64,000 nt of DNA from Henckelia pumila (Eukaryota > Streptophyta > Magnoliopsida > Lamiales > Gesneriaceae). The translations under genes were made by a program, and so were the position numbers. The stretch is from positions 83,718,151 through 83,782,150 of the forward strand of contig NC_133120.1 of assembly GCF_033568475.1 (NCBI RefSeq), read 5' to 3'. This document shows positions 1-11,792 of the stretch, piece by piece (the stretch's first letter is position 1; each line of letters starts with the position of its first letter). The notes beneath the pieces are model-generated. The model was not told the DNA's origin and did no database searches. It was given only the letters and a program-made list of their open reading frames with translations.

Positions 1-495
1 CGGTAACATAGATACAAGAAAGTCCTTAACAGGATATGTATTCACACTCTATGGGACAACCATTACTTGGAAATCAAATTTACAATCAGTAGTCGCACTC
101 TCAACCACAGAAGCAGAATATATAGCATCTACTGAAGCTGTCAAAGAAGCTAAATGGTTGAGAGGTTTGTTGATTGAGCTGGGCATTAATCAAGATAGAG
201 TGACAGTCTACTGTGATAATCAAAGCGCTATCTATCTATCAAAACATCAGTTTCATCATGAGCGGACCAAGCACATAGATGTGCGGTTACACTTTATAAG
301 GGATGTTATATCAACTGGAGAAGTGGCTATAGAAAAGATATCCACGGATCATAACCCGATAGATGCAATAACTAAATCCTTACCTCTATCCAAGTTCGAG
401 TATTTAATGGACTTTGGTAGGAATGGTAAGAAAGAAACTAGTCAGGTAAAGGACTAGATGGGAGAACAACCAACCTCAAGAGTCAAGGTGGAGAT
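1..495 (+). mobile_element. Ty1/copia retrotransposon, 3' end of pol (RNase H) with polypurine tract
   Basis: Only the 3' end of this element lies in the window. The frame that is open from base 2 to 457 encodes the C-terminal RNase H part of a copia polyprotein, with typical motifs: SLTGYVF, VALSTTEAEY, the DNQSA block and the RTKHIDVRLHFIRD block. A purine-rich tract (about 485-494) stands directly before the 3' LTR, as expected for the plus-strand primer of this family. The element is a fossil or recent insertion running in from the left; whether the rest is whole cannot be judged from here. Confidence 0.93.
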
Positions 496-1134
496 TGTTG
501 ATGCTTGTGACTCTTATCTGTTGGGCCAGCCCATTTTCAATTAAAAGGCTTAGTTGGTAACTAAGGAATTGGATCACATATGTTGGGCTGGGCTATCTCT
601 TAGCTGGAAAAGAAGTTGAGGAGTTATAACTACTTACTAGCCGAGATGTATACATATGAGAGTTAATCCAGAAGCTAAGATACAACAGAAAAATAGATCT
701 TCGATCAATTGAGCTTGGAAGGAATGCGATCTGATCTTGAAGGTTTAAGAAAAGTATAGAGCTACTCCTTGAAGATACAATACAGAAGAGTTAAAAGAGG
801 AATAATCGATAGAGAAGAAAGCACGATCGCCAGTCAAGGGAAGTTGATAAAATCTTGATTGCATTGAGTTTTTTATTCTTTGGGGTCGATTATTGCTTGC
901 ATTGCTATTGTATTGGAACTTCATTCTTGAATTGATTAATAAGAGCTTGAGTTGATTCTCCCCGTGGATGTAGGCCACTATAACTGGTGGCTGAACCACG
1001 TAAATCGAAAAGTGTTGTTATTGTTTTTCTGTCTAATCGCATTCGGATTATGTTCTTCATGTTTGTGTTTCTATTGAATTAGTAGTGTATGCACAGACTG
1101 AAATCTGCTAGTGTTCTTAATTCAAGCTCGAACA
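496..1134 (+). repeat. 3' LTR of the copia element (right edge approximate)
   Basis: The LTR begins with TGTTGATGC directly after the purine tract and closes with CA. The most likely end is at about 1134 (...CTCGAACA), giving roughly 640 bp; a second candidate end lies near 1213. The right edge is uncertain because the left LTR is outside the window and cannot be compared. Confidence 0.7.
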
Positions 1135-1865
1135 GGAAGTTTGTGTGATTGATTTATAACAAAGAAGTTCTGTTCTTGATAGGTGAAACTTGATATCATC
1201 TTGTTCTCATAACAGTTATAAATCGACAAATTAGTTTATAGCCCATGTATGTCAAGAAATTGTTCTTACGACGATGAAAGAACATCTATTTAATGAAACT
1301 GAATTCATTACTTAAACAAAAGTACAATTGGGGGATAAAATGCCAATGCTATACAAACTGCCCAAAATTTAACTAGACAAACGCACAATCAGTCCTACAA
1401 ATTCGGCGTATCCAAGGAATTAGGAGTTGTTAATTTGTATTGGAAGTGATTTCAAGTGAAAACGAACTCTGGTATAAAAAGAGAACCTTGCAATATTTGC
1501 AGACCCCCTCAATAAATAAGAACAAAGATCTCTGCGGCTGGGAACATCCGGCTTCAAAATCCCCACCAGAGAATATACTTCTAAAAACCACCTGAAAATT
1601 TCGGGTCTATTCCTGCAGAAACCATCTTACAATCCATATATTCCACAGATTGGTGGAGAGAATAAAAAAGCCCGAGTCTCCAAGGCCAGCGCTAGCCATT
1701 TGCCTCGGAAAATTTAGACCTCGAACAGAATATCTTCAAAGCATATATTTCGTCATTTGATTTGTATTCCGTACCTTCAAACTTCAAAGGATTGCTTGAT
1801 CATTGATTGTCAAACCAAACTGCTAATTCTTGGCAGGTGTCTTGGCAGTTCGCTCCCATAGATTC
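1135..1865. other. Spacer and RNR1 3' flank
   Basis: No coding frame is supported. The part nearest 1865 is presumably the 3' UTR of the RNR1 gene on the minus strand. The rest may be copia flank. Confidence 0.5.
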
Positions 1866-4800
1866 TTATGAAGTTAGAACCTCCTTGAGAGTAAGAATAT
1901 CATCGCGAGGACATGCTTCTTCCACCCGAACTTTTACTTCATCACCAACATGTACACCAAGGGATACCCAGGCAGAAGCTTGCAGTCCAACCTACACAAG
2001 GCATAATTCGTTAAATTAGTCATTTCCAAGCCCATAGATTGTTTTCTGCTGCAAAAATTTGAAGAACTGAACATTCTCATTTTATGATACTTGACGATGG
2101 AGCTTTCAACAATTCATCCATGAATCATAGCCATGGAACTGCTAAAGGGTTAAAGTGTTGTCTGGTTTTCCAAACCAAACCCAGCATGAAAAACAAACGC
2201 AAGTAAATCGTTTAATATCATAGCCAAGATATAACTCACCAAATTTTCAAATAAACTGAGGCCCAAAAGGAAATATAGCAGAGGTAATATAAGGAAATAT
2301 AACAATTACCTCCACTAAAAGGATTGCTGCTACTCTATCTTTGATGAATCTCAGGACCAAAGCCGATAACTTTCTGTCTTTCGGTTGTCTTCTCAAATAT
2401 TCTATTATCCAATATCGCAGGCTGCTACTGGTGAGTTTCTTTACGACCCTAGTAGTCATGTTTACCATAGAAGCCATCCCTTCCAATTGTCCTGCTGAGA
2501 AGGGAGGAGAATCTCCCCTGAGAAAAGCTTTCACCTAAAATTATAAACGAACTATCCTGATTAATACTCATGCAACCTGGTAAGATGCATGCATACTCAC
2601 GAAGATGTACGCCAACTTTTTGAAAGGAATGACAGAAATGCATTCATCCACTAGTAGAACGCTCAGAAAGATATTCTAAGGTGTCTAATGTGACACCTGA
2701 TAGCTCTAGGTCATTAGGCAACATGATTTTTATTACCTAGACCAGATATGGTTCCTTAACCCTTTAGAAATAGAATTTCAACAATAAAAATACACCTGGT
2801 AGTGCGCCAGGAGATCCAGATATCTGCGTATTGGAGATGTAAATTGAACATAGCCTGGAAGTCCTAAAATTCCATGCCGTATAGGCTTCCTAAAATCGAT
2901 TTCAGCAGCCCGCATGATTTTAACTATAGCAGAACTCCTGACAGGGCCTTCAGGAAGATGAGCAAAAGCAGATGTATCGATATTTGATTGAGGTTGCCCT
3001 CGATATGGTAAAGGAATTTTTTCCAAAGAACCAAAAGTGGCTATAACTTCGCCACAAAGTATCATCATCTCAAATACAAGCTGCATTGCAGGATCTGCCT
3101 GATTTTCCACATACAGCTTGATCAAGGGCTCTGGATCATCTGGGTTAGAAACTTTTATTCTGGTCTCTATTGTGGATGTGTCTACTGAACCCTACACAAG
3201 GCAGTTTAGATCATATGCAAGCTTATTCACATGATATAATGAAAGGTAATATAATCACAAAATAAGTAGACGACAATGACAAGCGATATTACTGATGATG
3301 AGATAACATAATATAATCACAAAATATGTGAACGACAATGACAAGTGCTATTGATGATGATAATATAACTAGATCCAAGAAACTATGTTCTATATAAAGC
3401 AGAACAGGTAAAATGGTGAGGTAGAGCAGGAGTCATATAGCTTCCCGCGTACAATAAAAGGCAATATATTAGTTATCAATTGAAGTAGTAAGTATACAAT
3501 GCACACAGCATACAAGAAGTTGCATAAAAATAGCTATCATCAAAAACTTTTAGATGGGACATATTAATGCGAGTGAAGGGGAGAAACATATATGATTGTA
3601 CTATCAAAACTAGACAAAAAAATCATTTAGGTGGTGAAGAAAACAAAAATACAAAGCCAGGAACTTTCTTCAGGTCCATCACTTAACTGCAATAAAAACT
3701 AGTCTGATTGCAACAGTAGCACACACCTGTTGTCGACGCCATTGTAACCGGAGTCCAGCGGCCTCCGAAAGAAGTCTAAGTTCAATCTCCTCTTCCAGGT
3801 TCAGATGTAGAAGTTCAGACGCACTCTCATATGTTAGCATATACGTTGGTTTGATAATTGAGTTTTCCACTGAATATTCTGCTATACTATAAACAAACTG
3901 TAGCAGTAAGATGATTATCAAGAAGAATTTATCATCTCATTCAATGGAAAAAATACGACCGCCATACACTCATACTGCCGATCATTGAATAGGAAGGTGA
4001 ATTTTGCCTCATACGTATATATACTGAATATCATTAAATAGAAAGGTAAAAGTCTCCACAATAAACGACACACCAGTGACACTAAATAAATTTCCTTCTG
4101 GACGTAGATGACAACGAAAAAAATAAAGAGTGACAGCAAGAGAGCCTCGGAAAAGTTTTTTTATCTCATTCTAGGAAAAAAATCTATTATACTATATATC
4201 ATTATATAGTCAGGTAAACTTGTCCATTAATGCATATTATACTGCCTACAAAATTAAAAGGCCCAGTAACGCTTCAATATTTTATTCTGGACATAGATGA
4301 CAAGGAATAGGCAAATCCAGATGTGGTGTCAGCGATGTTTCAGACCACACTGTCTGGAAGTATGACTAATTCCTCTACCACAGAAGGTTGCGTGAATTAG
4401 TGGTTGAAGAGAGAGCCTTGTAATGGAAAGAAATTTCCGAAGTGAGCGGAAAAGAAGCTGAAAACCAAATCCCAAGTGAAAGTAATGCCCAAAACCTAAA
4501 AATATCGCCATATAATGTGTCACCACTTACCTGCCATCAGAATGTAGAATAACAGAAACTGTCACCGCTTTGCAATGTTTTCCTTGCTTCAGGCTCATTC
4601 CTTCCATGGCCAATCTCTCAGGAAACATGGGATATGTAGCGGTGGGTAAAAACACAGAAGTTCCCCTCTTCAATGCCTCTCTACATATCAAAAACTATAT
4701 CACATAATGCCTGGAGAATTAATTTAGAAAAGTAATTTCACGTGAAGATCAATATACTTGTCTATCATGGTCCCAGCTTCAACTAAGCTAGTGGGATCCG

Positions 4801-7800
4801 CAACATGGATCCAGATCTTAATACGGCCGTCTTGCAGCCTTGTTGCACTTAATGCATCATCGAGCTGCACATGCTTGATTATTAGAAATTGGTATATCCC
4901 GAGTACTCATGAACACACACAAGCTTGATATATTTGGTCTTCAACCAAAGCAAAAATCTCACACCATATCAAGCATAGACCTCCCAAAGAGGGATAAAAT
5001 GGAGTACCTCATCAGCTTCATCTACATCTATTGCATATACTTTCAGATGAGTAAGGTCTTTTCTGTCAACCTGACAACAAAAGGAAGCACGGGATCTACT
5101 TGAATAAGAATAAGAAAATAACGATCCGAGTTCCTATTCTTGTATCAAAAGAATATCTAGAACAATTTTTCCTACTTCCACATGCCTCTGTATATGCCAT
5201 CACGTTTTCTAAGTATTCTCAAATTGCCTACACACGTGGACGATATTCATTCCTGAGAAAAGATACGGTGGAGAGCAATGCTAGATAAAAGCTCACCACT
5301 TGGCCAAAGCGATTACTATACGAGGGATATTGACTCACTAGAAGCCTGGATACGACACTCCTAAACAGGAAATCAGCTTTGGTAAAAACCACTTAAGTAA
5401 TATAAGATACCTTATCCAGGTCCGGTAACTCTGACAGAATACTTTCTGCAGCTGTCAGAATCTCTTCTGGATGGTCTGTGCGAATGTTTAGCTTTAACAA
5501 ATCAAGATTTACATGCACTGGAAAATACCCGATATTTATAAGGAGATTGACTGCTGCAGCCGATGTTTTAGCCAATCCCATGGCTCTCAATATCTGCCAG
5601 AAGAGAAGGTGTTATAATTTCTATAATTTTATCTTTTTATAAATTAAATAATCTAATTGTTCACAAATAATTGATAATGCTATTCTGTTTCTCTAATTTG
5701 AATACTATAAGCTGAAATGTCATCTTTTCCATGAAAATTTCATATTGTTTTTGTTCAACATTTTATCTAAACATTATGCACATGACAACAAAAAATGGAG
5801 GTCGTGAATGTACAATTTACCATCCCAGCAGTTCTTTTTTCATCCTCACTCCTACAATCATCTAGCGCGTATGCTTTAAGAGACATAATTCTCATTGAAT
5901 AATCCTCTTCAGACGTCCATATAGATTTTGGGGGCTTCTCATTTGAAGGCATGTCCCTGGCAGATTTTAGCAACTTGACAAATTCTTCAAATTCCTTCTC
6001 AGCAACCTCTTTGGCATGCTTCCTTCGTACAAGTTCTTCAACCTGCCAATTCTAACTCATTTAGTCTTGCTTGGTTTAGTGGTTAGCAAAGTTGGTGAAG
6101 TAATAAAAAGAGTTCCACGACATTCCAATACAAAAAATATATATCATGTGATAACTATATAAAAAAAATCAAGTGGAACGAAAGGATATATTAAACCTGA
6201 ACACCAGACCGAGGCCCGTACACATAAGAAGAACCTTTAGTCTCCAGAGCTGTGAAGTATATGTCATCCTTTGAAAGCAACAAATGAGCACAATAGCTCT
6301 CAAGAGGTTCCGCACTACCAAAAATCATCTGTTAGAATGAACTGGTGTCATTAGAGGAACATCAATATTTAAAAGCAATTCTGCAAAAATTATACCTTAG
6401 CCAAATCCTCCACTGTTATCGATTCATTCTTTTCAACAAGCTCAATCCATGCGAACTCAAGCAAAGCTGGATCCTGAAAAAGAAACCTTTTAAAGAAATT
6501 ATACCCATAATGTAATGTATCATCACTTCAACTCCATACTCCAAAAATAAACTACCAAATTGTCTTGTGCTCTCTGAATGAAATCAGCTATCTCTGTGTG
6601 GTCAAAGTTATTGGCACCAGGAACAATAAAAGTAACTTGCTGTGGCTTGATTGAGGTCATGACACCATTCTGCAGAAACAAAATCCAAAAGCTCAGCACT
6701 CTTAAGAAGGGCAAATTCCAAATCATAGAAACCAATTAGAAATGCCGTACTAGGTGTTTCGAATAAAACCTGGTCAGAAACCATCCAATTCTTCTTGCCA
6801 TCAGGTTTCTGTGCAACTGCCAACAATACCCTCTCTGGGTCTTTCTTGAATTCAAGCAGTAATCCTTTCTGCAACACCAGCTTCCCGGACTTATTTCCAA
6901 TAATCTCTTCACTACTTTTCAGTTCCAATCTGCAAAAATTGCCAGAATGAACCTCGCATAAAACTATGGCAGGCAAAAATTACTATATCACTTCATCCAA
7001 GAATGGCCATGCCTTGACGCTTGACAGATTTACATAGCACAGTAATTCCAACACCGATTAATTCAAACTTGACTGAATTTCATAAGCATTAATCTAAACT
7101 CTGGTATCTTCAATATCTCAAGTTCATTGGAAAACTAACCTAAAAAATTCAATCAAATGTGCACAAACAGTTAAAACAGTTTCTGATACTTCATGTAAGC
7201 CAAGCATCAACTTCCTGCCAATCTATCCAAAATGATAAAGCAAGTTTCAGATGCTTATTTGAAATTCTAGCACTATGGCATCACATTTGAATTACCTTAT
7301 TCCTAACCCGTTGATTATGCACTAACGTCTAAACAGATCACTTCTAGTCAATTATGACCCCCCAAAAATTCTCTGTTAACATAATACTTCAGCTTAGTAA
7401 TTATAAAAAAACTTTGACAAGTTCTCAACTTCCGTAGAAAGCTCCAAAATTTGAGAAAAGCATCTTATGCATTCCATCAGCACACTTCGTATCAACTGCG
7501 AAGTTCATGCCGCCATACTACTTCCAACTATAGAATCATCTAAACAAGTTCGCTATATCAAGTTTTGAAAATCATTTTGAACATAATATACGAATAAAGA
7601 CAACATACCTGTTTGACGCGCGAATTCCACCTCGCTGGCGCAGTAATTCGAGCTCTTCCACCACCATATCCACCAAACTCTGTGCCGATAACCTCCGAAT
7701 CGCAGGACCTCCATAGCCAAATCGAAGCTGATAATGACACCGCCTTAGAATCGAAAACCGAAGGGAGGAATGGAATTGAACAGTCCTGTGCTGGTGTAAA

Positions 7801-7880
7801 CAGCATCTCGAAGCGGCAAATGGCGGAGACGCCGCAGAGAGGCGGAATATTGCACCGCCGTTAATCACCCGAACCGCCAT
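1866..7880 (-). CDS. RNR1: Organellar ribonuclease II/R-type 3'-5' exoribonuclease (RNR1), 14 exons
   Basis: Exons, 5' to 3' on the minus strand: 7880-7609, 6929-6770, 6669-6556, 6473-6396, 6328-6197, 6042-5821, 5593-5411, 5070-5008, 4864-4758, 4680-4531, 3886-3727, 3191-2796, 2534-2310, 1991-1866. All junctions are GT-AG and the lengths sum to 795 codons plus stop, close to the roughly 800 residues recalled for Arabidopsis RNR1. The product is a processive exonuclease that trims rRNA and mRNA 3' ends in chloroplasts and mitochondria. Residues 1 to about 70 are Arg/Ser-rich and look like a transit peptide. The RNB catalytic domain spans about 395-700. Its metal-binding motif IDVDEADELDDA starts at I401, with D402, D410 and D411 in the usual places and Glu408 where bacterial enzymes have Asp. 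The blocks PYRGQPQSN and QFTSPIRRYLDL are RNB hallmarks. The last two exons carry an S1-like end. The start ATG at 7880 heads a peptide resembling the Arabidopsis N-terminus. Confidence 0.95.
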
Positions 7881-8005
7881 GTGTTCTAGCTTGGGAGAGG
7901 GAAATTTGAAGAGTTCATGTAACGGAGAAAAATGAGAAAAAGGGGTACTTTGCTCCCCAAGAGGATATGAAATGTGGAAGAAGATATATGCAGCTTATTA
8001 TTTTC

Positions 8006-8036
<31 letters not shown>

Positions 8037-9412
8037 TTAATTGATCGTAGTTTTTAGTTTTTAAGGTAGAGCTATATTTTTAAAAAAATGAAAAATATTA
8101 TTTTGATATAATAACGATAAAATATTAAATTGATATATGATTTATTGTTAATAGTTTAATTGGTACATGATCAAATTTAAAAAAAAACAAGTTTATTTTT
8201 CATCCAAATTGCTATTAAGTCCAATTATTATTATTAAAATTTGATTAGGTGCATAATTTTATTTTCAAAGTTATTTATTGATTAATTTTAAAGATATCAT
8301 ATTTATTTAAAATTATATCATAATAAATAATTGTTAACTCAAATTATACTAGATGTAGATGAAAATATAATAAAATAAATTTATGTAACCGAAGCCCGTT
8401 GATTTTTTTTTTAAAAAAAAAAAACTTTTGAATCAAACATAATCAAATTTTAGTTTTTTGAAATCTGATATTGTTCTGTTGATAATTCAAAAAATAATGT
8501 TCAACATAAAAAATTTAGATCATAAAAAAAAATCCTTGAAAAAAAACTCACTTACGACCTCGATTTCCGTGATTCTAATAACTTAAAATTTATTCACTTG
8601 ATTTAAGAATTTGTAAGTTTATATTTTTTTACTCGTTCTTGAATTAAATAAATAAATATTTATTTATTATATTTTATTGTTATTAAATATATTTTAGTCG
8701 TTTATATGATTTATCCATTGAGTGTGATTTTATTAATATATAAGTAAGATACTTGTTTCTTATAATTTTTAAATTAATACAAATTTATTTTTCTAATCAA
8801 TAAAAAATATTTCGAAAAATAAAATGTGCATTTAGTTGAAATTACTAAAAATAATTTGACTTAAAAGAAATTTTAGTAAAGGAAAAAATCGACTTTTTAG
8901 TTGAATCATGTACCAATTAAGTCATTTCCAATAATTTATATATTAACTTGGCATTTTATCAATAGTTAACGTACCAAAAAATTTTACTCTTAAACAAATA
9001 TTCTTCTTTATTAAATATTATATAATATATTTTTGTTATTTAAAATTCCTAAAAAATATTTGCTTACCATTTTCACATCTCAATTAATTATTACATCCAC
9101 CTAATTATTTATTTTTATTAAATACAGTTTAAAATTCTCGTATCAATTTAAATATGTTGGTAGAATTTGACAGCTTCTACACCTTTTTTCGGATTCTATT
9201 ATGGATTTACGTCATTTTCGATATATAAAACTTCGAGATGTTAATTCTAAACTTATATCTTTGTAATTTAATATGCTTTTGTTTTTACGTAGAAATGGGT
9301 CAAATGAAAGCTCATAAAAAAATGTTCTAAAAAGTATTTTCTGACTTAAAAACTAATTTTAAGAATTAATTAACTTATTTAAACGTCCAAAATTATTTGG
9401 GAAGTTTGTAAA
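7881..9412. other. RNR1 5' flank and AT-rich spacer with (ATT)n
   Basis: Bases 7881-7990 should hold the RNR1 5' UTR and promoter. An (ATT)n microsatellite lies at about 8009-8038. The remainder is AT-rich DNA with no supported gene. Confidence 0.6.
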
Positions 9413-10020
9413 TAGAGCCGTCAAAAGTCAAAACAGGTCAGACCTATCGGATCAGTTCGTTTCACCATAAAAAAATTGGCGAGTTGAGTTATGATTTTAC
9501 TGGTTCGTTTGAAGACGAACCTAAACGAGCCACATGTTGAAGTGGGGCGGCCCCCCCAGTTTTTTAAAAACATAAAATTTTTAAATTTTTTTGAATTATG
9601 GCATAAAAACATTTAAATGATGTTTTTTTTAAAAAAATATTAGTAGTATTTTGATGTATATTTAATATATTAAATTAATATTTTTTATATTTAAATATCT
9701 ATTTATATCATTCATGTTATTTGAAAATGTGATATTTATCCAAAATATAATAGTTAACGTCAAAATTTAATATCGTTTGTTTGATTATGACATTTATTAT
9801 TTATTAGTGTTGATATTTTTTTTTTCAATCTCAAATACTAAATGTTGTTTTTTGAATTTTTTATTATTTTAATTTTAAAAAAAAATTTGGTTGGTTAGTC
9901 CTCTTAACCCGCAACCCGCGGCGGGGCGGATTTGAGGTTTTTACGGCCAATTTGGAGGCAAACCTAAACAGACCGCAGGTCGCAGCGGGACGGGGTGAGT
10001 CGACCCGTCTTACAGCTCTA
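9413..10020. mobile_element. Non-autonomous hAT-like DNA transposon (MITE)
   Basis: The left end TAGAGCCGTCAAAA and the right end ACAGCTCTA form imperfect terminal inverted repeats. They are flanked by near-identical 8-bp direct repeats, tttgtaaa (9405-9412) and tttgtgaa (10021-10028), the target-site size of hAT elements. GC-rich blocks near both ends (around 9540-9560 and 9905-10010) enclose an AT-rich core. No transposase frame is present. The 608-bp length and the single mismatch in the target repeat suggest a moderately old copy. Confidence 0.75.
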
Positions 10021-10804
10021 TTTGTGAAATACCTTGTTTAACTGGAATGGTAGGCCCAAATCTGGCTCTGCGAACATATCTGATGCAATTCCCAGGCCTA
10101 CATTTTTTTTTTCTGGGGCAAGGAATCTCTGGGCCTACATTAACTTCTCAATTGAGGGGATGTTCTATGATCCACCGGGATCTTCACCGTTCATGGGGCC
10201 CGGGATCCACGTAATTATGTGGGGTCGGGCTCTATGAACGGTGGATGCTGCACCGAGTGAATTGAATTGAATAAGTGAGTTTCTCTTATCCTGTAGCCCA
10301 TGATCACGACGTTTGCATAATCTGGTCGATAATTAATTCAATAAAAAAACTTTAAAAACGGTTCAACTGCTCAAATTGTTTCAACTGGATGGTCGAAGCG
10401 GAATATTATTATCTCATAACATTGTAATATAATAACTGGTTTATTTTAAATTTTAAAAACCTTAAATATGTATATAATATATATACTTACTAAAGTTTAA
10501 AATCTAACAACACATATATATATGTGATCAAACTATGAAATATAATTAGTTACATATTCGACCAAAAATAAAATTTTAAATATAGGCAATACATTGTTTA
10601 GAAATAAGAAATAATTACATTTAAATATATATATATATATATGAACCGGTCGAACCGATTTTGAAATGATTCACGGTTCTTGATCGGGTTTGACAGGTTC
10701 CGAGCTAGTTAACCGGAAAAACGGTGTTTGAGATTGTTTCAGATTTGACCCGTAACCAGCTCGTGGTCGAAACGATGGTCCGGTTTTAAAAGCATTGTGT
10801 TGAC

Positions 10805-10837
<33 letters not shown>

Positions 10838-11792
10838 TAAACAAATGTGTGAATAAATCGAGTAGACTCTTTTTCCAATATATTTTAAAAATATTTGATT
10901 TGTATTTGAAACAATTGAATCCAATCCAAGCTAATATATATTCGAATTTCTTTTCGAGCCGCATTCAAGCTTACATAGCGAAGTACTTCACGAACCGTTC
11001 TCCAATTTTAATATTTTTTTATAATATTATATTATTATATATTGAATAAAATATATTTTTAATCTTTTTGATCTTTATTTTCGATCAATAGCATGTTCTA
11101 ATTTTCAGGTCAAACTAAAACTCAAGCTTTCATTCGAACAAAATTTTTAAGAGTGTTCCAAGTTTTAAATCAATAGCCAAATTAAAGCTTTAAATACCCA
11201 GTTCGATTCCATTCATTAACACTGCTAAACGTAAGTTATGCTCTGCTTAGACTTTTGTTTGATTGTCTCCAAAGATCTAGCGAGAGATGGGGCAAAAAAA
11301 AAATGGCAGAAGTTTCAAAGAGCATGGTTTATATTTTCGTCTTCAAATTAAATTATTTTTCAACAATTTTTTTTTTATCAAATATATTTCTATTGGTCTC
11401 ACTTGACGGGCATCCTTCCATTGAAACTTCACATGGGATATATATGTGCACAAGGTGGAAGATCCAATAAGGAAATCACATCATCCAACAGAGATATATG
11501 TAGCATTTCGTTCTATAGACTATAGTTAGCGTCTAGAATTCTGTATTTTGCACTATAATTTGCAATAAATTTTACAAATCAATGATAAATAATTAAATAT
11601 ATTTTTATATATATAAAAAAAACTCAATAGGTTATAATTTACAAAGAATCACAACTTAGTTCAACTGATTCCAGATCATCTACTCCACAATCGCATTATT
11701 TCATACAGAGGACACAACTAACACACAAGTATAATAGCCTGTTTTTAAATTTTATCTTAAAAACATGTGACGAAGAGCGGTGGAAACATTCA
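10021..11792. other. Spacer with hairpin, degenerate repeat and (TTA)n
   Basis: Contains the hairpin at 10185-10243, a degenerate repeat around 10345-10795 rich in 'aaccggt'-type words, and a (TTA)n microsatellite at about 10807-10834. No gene is supported. The stretch nearest 11792 is probably the 3' UTR of the rhomboid gene. Confidence 0.5.
10185..10243. repeat. Imperfect foldback hairpin
   Basis: The arms start with CACCGTTCAT at 10185 and end with ATGAACGGTG at 10243. They continue inwards through imperfect GGGCCC-rich complements to a loop around GTAATTATG. It is markedly GC-rich compared with its surroundings and has no recognised family. Confidence 0.6.

Noticed and set aside
5281-5400. 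Possible extra exon between RNR1 exons 7 and 8
   Set aside because: A short open frame exists, but joining exon 7 directly to exon 8 keeps frame and matches the known protein with no gap.
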